The notes under the pieces are model-generated. The model saw only the letters and a list, made by a program, of their open reading frames with translations. It did not search any database and was not told where the DNA came from. A DNA stretch of 64,000 bases from an uncultured Bacteroides sp. (GTDB taxonomy: Bacteria > Bacteroidota > Bacteroidia > Bacteroidales > Bacteroidaceae). The position numbers were made by a program, and so were the translations under genes. Location: NCBI RefSeq assembly GCF_910586915.1, contig NZ_CAJULN010000011.1, positions 1 through 64,000 of the forward strand, written 5' to 3'. Of this stretch, positions 61,528 to 64,000 are shown in pieces (position 1 is the stretch's first letter; every line of letters starts with the position of its first letter).

Positions 61528-62604
61528 ATGTTCAATTCATTTGGCAATATCTTCCGGCTCACGAGCTTCGGTGAGTCTCATGGAAAAGGAGTCGGAGGAG
61601 TGATTGACGGATTTCCCGCAGGAATCACCATCGACGAAGAATTTGTACAACAAGAACTGAATCGTCGCCGTCCGGGGCAATCCATTCTTACCACGCCACG
61701 CAAAGAAGCCGACAAGGTAGAGTTTCTTTCCGGCATCTTCGAGGGAAAATCGACCGGATGTCCCATCGGTTTTATCGTATGGAACGAAAATCAACATTCC
61801 AGCGATTACAACAATCTGAAAAGCGTATATCGTCCTTCGCACGCCGACTATACCTACACCGTGAAATATGGTATCCGCGACCATCGTGGCGGCGGGCGTT
61901 CGTCGGCACGCGAAACCATCTCGCGCGTGGTAGCCGGCGCTTTAGCAAAATTGGCGCTTCGCCAATTGGGCGTCAGCATCACTGCCTATACATCACAAGT
62001 AGGCGCCATCAAGTTGGAAGGCACGTATTCCGACTACGACCTCGACCTGGCGGAGACCAACGACGTACGTTGTCCCGACCCGGAGAAGGCGAAAGAAATG
62101 GCCGACCTTATATATAAGGTAAAAGGCGAAGGCGACACCATCGGCGGTACGCTGACTTGCGTCATCAAAGGATGTCCCATCGGATTGGGGCAGCCCGTTT
62201 TCGGCAAACTCCATGCTGCCTTAGGCAACGCTATGCTCAGCATCAACGCCGCCAAAGCATTCGAATACGGCGAAGGATTCAAGGGATTGAAAATGAAAGG
62301 CTCCGAACAGAACGACGTTTTCTACAACAACAACGGACGGATTGAAACGCATACCAACCACTCGGGCGGTATCCAGGGCGGAATAAGCAACGGACAGGAC
62401 ATTTATTTCCGTGTGGTATTCAAACCCATCGCCACCCTGCTGATGGAGCAGGAGACTGTCAACATCAACGGAATAGACACCACGCTAAAAGCCCGGGGAC
62501 GCCACGACGCCTGTGTTTTGCCCCGTGCCGTACCCATCGTCGAAGCAATGGCAGCCATGACTATACTCGATTATTATTTGTTGGATAAAACCACGCAACT
62601 CTAA
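61528..62604 (+). CDS. aroC: Chorismate synthase
   Basis: 358 aa. Last step of the shikimate pathway, needing reduced FMN. Signatures GESHGKGVGGVIDGFPAG, RPSHADYTYTVKYGIRDHRG with GGRSSARETISRV, and HTNHSGGIQGGISNGQDIYF; RHDACVLPRAVPIVEAM near the end. Followed after six bases by the M20 peptidase gene, with which it is probably cotranscribed. Confidence 0.96.
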   Translation: MFNSFGNIFRLTSFGESHGKGVGGVIDGFPAGITIDEEFVQQELNRRRPGQSILTTPRKEADKVEFLSGIFEGKSTGCPIGFIVWNENQHSSDYNNLKSVYRPSHADYTYTVKYGIRDHRGGGRSSARETISRVVAGALAKLALRQLGVSITAYTSQVGAIKLEGTYSDYDLDLAETNDVRCPDPEKAKEMADLIYKVKGEGDTIGGTLTCVIKGCPIGLGQPVFGKLHAALGNAMLSINAAKAFEYGEGFKGLKMKGSEQNDVFYNNNGRIETHTNHSGGIQGGISNGQDIYFRVVFKPIATLLMEQETVNINGIDTTLKARGRHDACVLPRAVPIVEAMAAMTILDYYLLDKTTQL

Positions 62605-62610
62605 ATACTT

Positions 62611-63984
62611 ATGGAAGTTATGAACGAAATCAGGAAATACATCGCCGAGAACGAACCGAAGATACTGGAAGACCTATTCAGCCTTATCCGCATCCCAAGC
62701 ATCAGCGCCTTGCCCGAACATCACGATGATATGCTTGCCTGCGCCGAACGCTGGGCACAACTGCTGACGGAAGCCGGAGCAGACGAAGCACTGGTAATGC
62801 CCTCGCAGGGAAACCCGATTGTATTTGCCCAAAAAACCGTAGACCCGAAGGCGAAGACCGTGTTGGTGTACGCCCACTACGACGTAATGCCTGCCGAACC
62901 GCTGGAGCTTTGGAAGAGCCAACCGTTCGAACCGGAGATACGCGACGAACATATTTGGGCACGCGGCGCCGACGACGACAAAGGACAATCCTTCATTCAA
63001 GTAAAAGCGTTCGAATACCTGCTTAAAAACGGATTGTTGGAAAACAATGTGAAATTCATCTTCGAGGGAGAAGAAGAAATCGGCTCTCCGAGCCTGGAAG
63101 CGTTCTGCGAGGAACATAAGGAGCTTCTGAAAGCAGACGTCATCCTTGTTTCGGACACGAGTATGCTGGGCGCGGAACTTCCTTCGCTTACCACCGGCCT
63201 GCGCGGACTGGCGTATTGGGAGATAGAGGTGACCGGCCCGAACCGGGACTTGCATTCCGGACATTTCGGGGGCGCGGTAGCCAATCCCATCAACACCCTT
63301 TGCCAGCTTATCGGCAAGGTGACGGATGCCGACGGACGTATTACGGTTCCCGGATTCTATGACGACGTGGAAGAAGTGCCGCAAGCCGAACGGGACATGA
63401 TTGCACATATCCCGTTCGACGAGAAGAAATACAAAGAGGCAATCGGCGTGAAGGAGGTGTCCGGAGAGAAAGGATACAGCACACTCGAACGCAACAGTTG
63501 CCGTCCCTCTTTCGATGTATGCGGCATATGGGGCGGATATACGGGAGAGGGGTCGAAGACCGTGCTTCCGTCGAAGGCTTATGCAAAAGTCTCTTGCCGC
63601 CTGGTAGCACACCAGAATCATCACAAAATTTCCCGAATGTTTGTCGACTATATCCGCAGCATCGCCCCCGACACGGTGCAGGTAAAAGTGACACCGATGC
63701 ACGGCGGACAAGGCTATGTCTGCCCCATCTCTCTTCCTGCCTACCGGGCGGCGGAGAAAGGTTTCGAAATTGCTTTCGGCAAGAAACCGTTGGCTGTGCG
63801 CCGTGGCGGCAGTATTCCTATCATCTCCACTTTCGAACAAGTGTTGGGAATCAAAACCGTATTGATGGGATTCGGACTCGAATCCGACGCCATCCATTCG
63901 CCCAACGAAAACTTCTCGTTGGACATTTTCCGTAAAGGCATCGAAGCAGTGGTCGAATTTCATAAAGAATACGCAAGAATGTAA
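62611..63984 (+). CDS. M20-family dipeptidase
   Basis: Zinc peptidase of the carnosinase/CPG2 group, 457 aa, no signal peptide. Metal ligands: VLVYAHYDVMPAEP (His), RGADDDKGQSFIQVKAFEYL (bridging Asp), FIFEGEEEIGSPSLEAF (catalytic Glu and Glu ligand), LVSDTSMLG (Asp), and DAIHSPNENFSLDIFRKGIE (His). Dimerisation lid around 190-370. Cytoplasmic breakdown of dipeptides is the family role; specificity unknown. Confidence 0.9.
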   Translation: MEVMNEIRKYIAENEPKILEDLFSLIRIPSISALPEHHDDMLACAERWAQLLTEAGADEALVMPSQGNPIVFAQKTVDPKAKTVLVYAHYDVMPAEPLELWKSQPFEPEIRDEHIWARGADDDKGQSFIQVKAFEYLLKNGLLENNVKFIFEGEEEIGSPSLEAFCEEHKELLKADVILVSDTSMLGAELPSLTTGLRGLAYWEIEVTGPNRDLHSGHFGGAVANPINTLCQLIGKVTDADGRITVPGFYDDVEEVPQAERDMIAHIPFDEKKYKEAIGVKEVSGEKGYSTLERNSCRPSFDVCGIWGGYTGEGSKTVLPSKAYAKVSCRLVAHQNHHKISRMFVDYIRSIAPDTVQVKVTPMHGGQGYVCPISLPAYRAAEKGFEIAFGKKPLAVRRGGSIPIISTFEQVLGIKTVLMGFGLESDAIHSPNENFSLDIFRKGIEAVVEFHKEYARM

Positions 63985-64000
63985 CACTCCGGCCACCCCA

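Overview
The window looks like a chromosomal segment of a gut Bacteroides close to the B. thetaiotaomicron/B. ovatus group. The evidence is the -7 promoter element TAnnTTTG ahead of many genes, the absence of clear Shine-Dalgarno sites, many lipoproteins, a TonB/ExbB/ExbD cluster, and the xus xenosiderophore operon next to pfkA with the same partners as described in B. thetaiotaomicron. Nearly all of it is core housekeeping DNA. I see no phage, insertion sequence, integrase, rRNA or CRISPR array. There is one tRNA, tRNA-Ser(GGA).

Layout. 1-5 kb: lipoprotein phosphoesterase, menA, rfbB/rfbA, YfcE-type phosphoesterase. 5-8.5 kb: an AT-rich accessory locus with two 6-bladed beta-propeller lipoproteins, a small Cys-rich NVEALA peptide precursor, and a membrane regulator broken by an in-frame stop. 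8.7-15.2 kb: ppk1, a PiT phosphate transporter with a PhoU-like tail, an ABC-F ATPase. 15.3-21.4 kb: a His-rich CusBA/TolC-type metal efflux operon. 21.9-31.4 kb: a third propeller lipoprotein, an RsmF-like rRNA methyltransferase, a small membrane protein/ECF sigma/DUF5056 operon, a phospholipase D-family protein, thyA-folA, an Lrp regulator, an M64 peptidase, a GNAT. 31.5-37.4 kb: exbB-orf-exbD-exbD, tRNA-Ser, tatD, a hypothetical, ispB-type polyprenyl synthase, tonB. 37.6-40.3 kb: cmk, ispH, pfkA. 40.8-45.8 kb: xusABC. 46-50.8 kb: acn-icd-gltA. 51-52.9 kb: a UPF1-like helicase. 52.9-59.1 kb: the ilvD-ilvB-ilvN-thioesterase-ilvC operon behind an attenuation leader. 59.4-64 kb: slyD, a UPF0597 protein, aroC, an M20 dipeptidase.

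Most notable: (1) the ilv operon has a Bacteroides promoter, a 25-residue leader peptide with Ile-Ile-Arg-Val-Val-Val-Leu near its end, and two mutually exclusive hairpins, a full ribosome-mediated attenuator readable from sequence alone; (2) the NVEALA/propeller locus, a candidate peptide-plus-lipoprotein system of unknown function whose regulator is decaying; (3) intergenic palindromic repeats, including a 97-nt element present twice in opposite orientation about 39 kb apart; (4) a Pho-box-like direct repeat ahead of the phosphate transporter.
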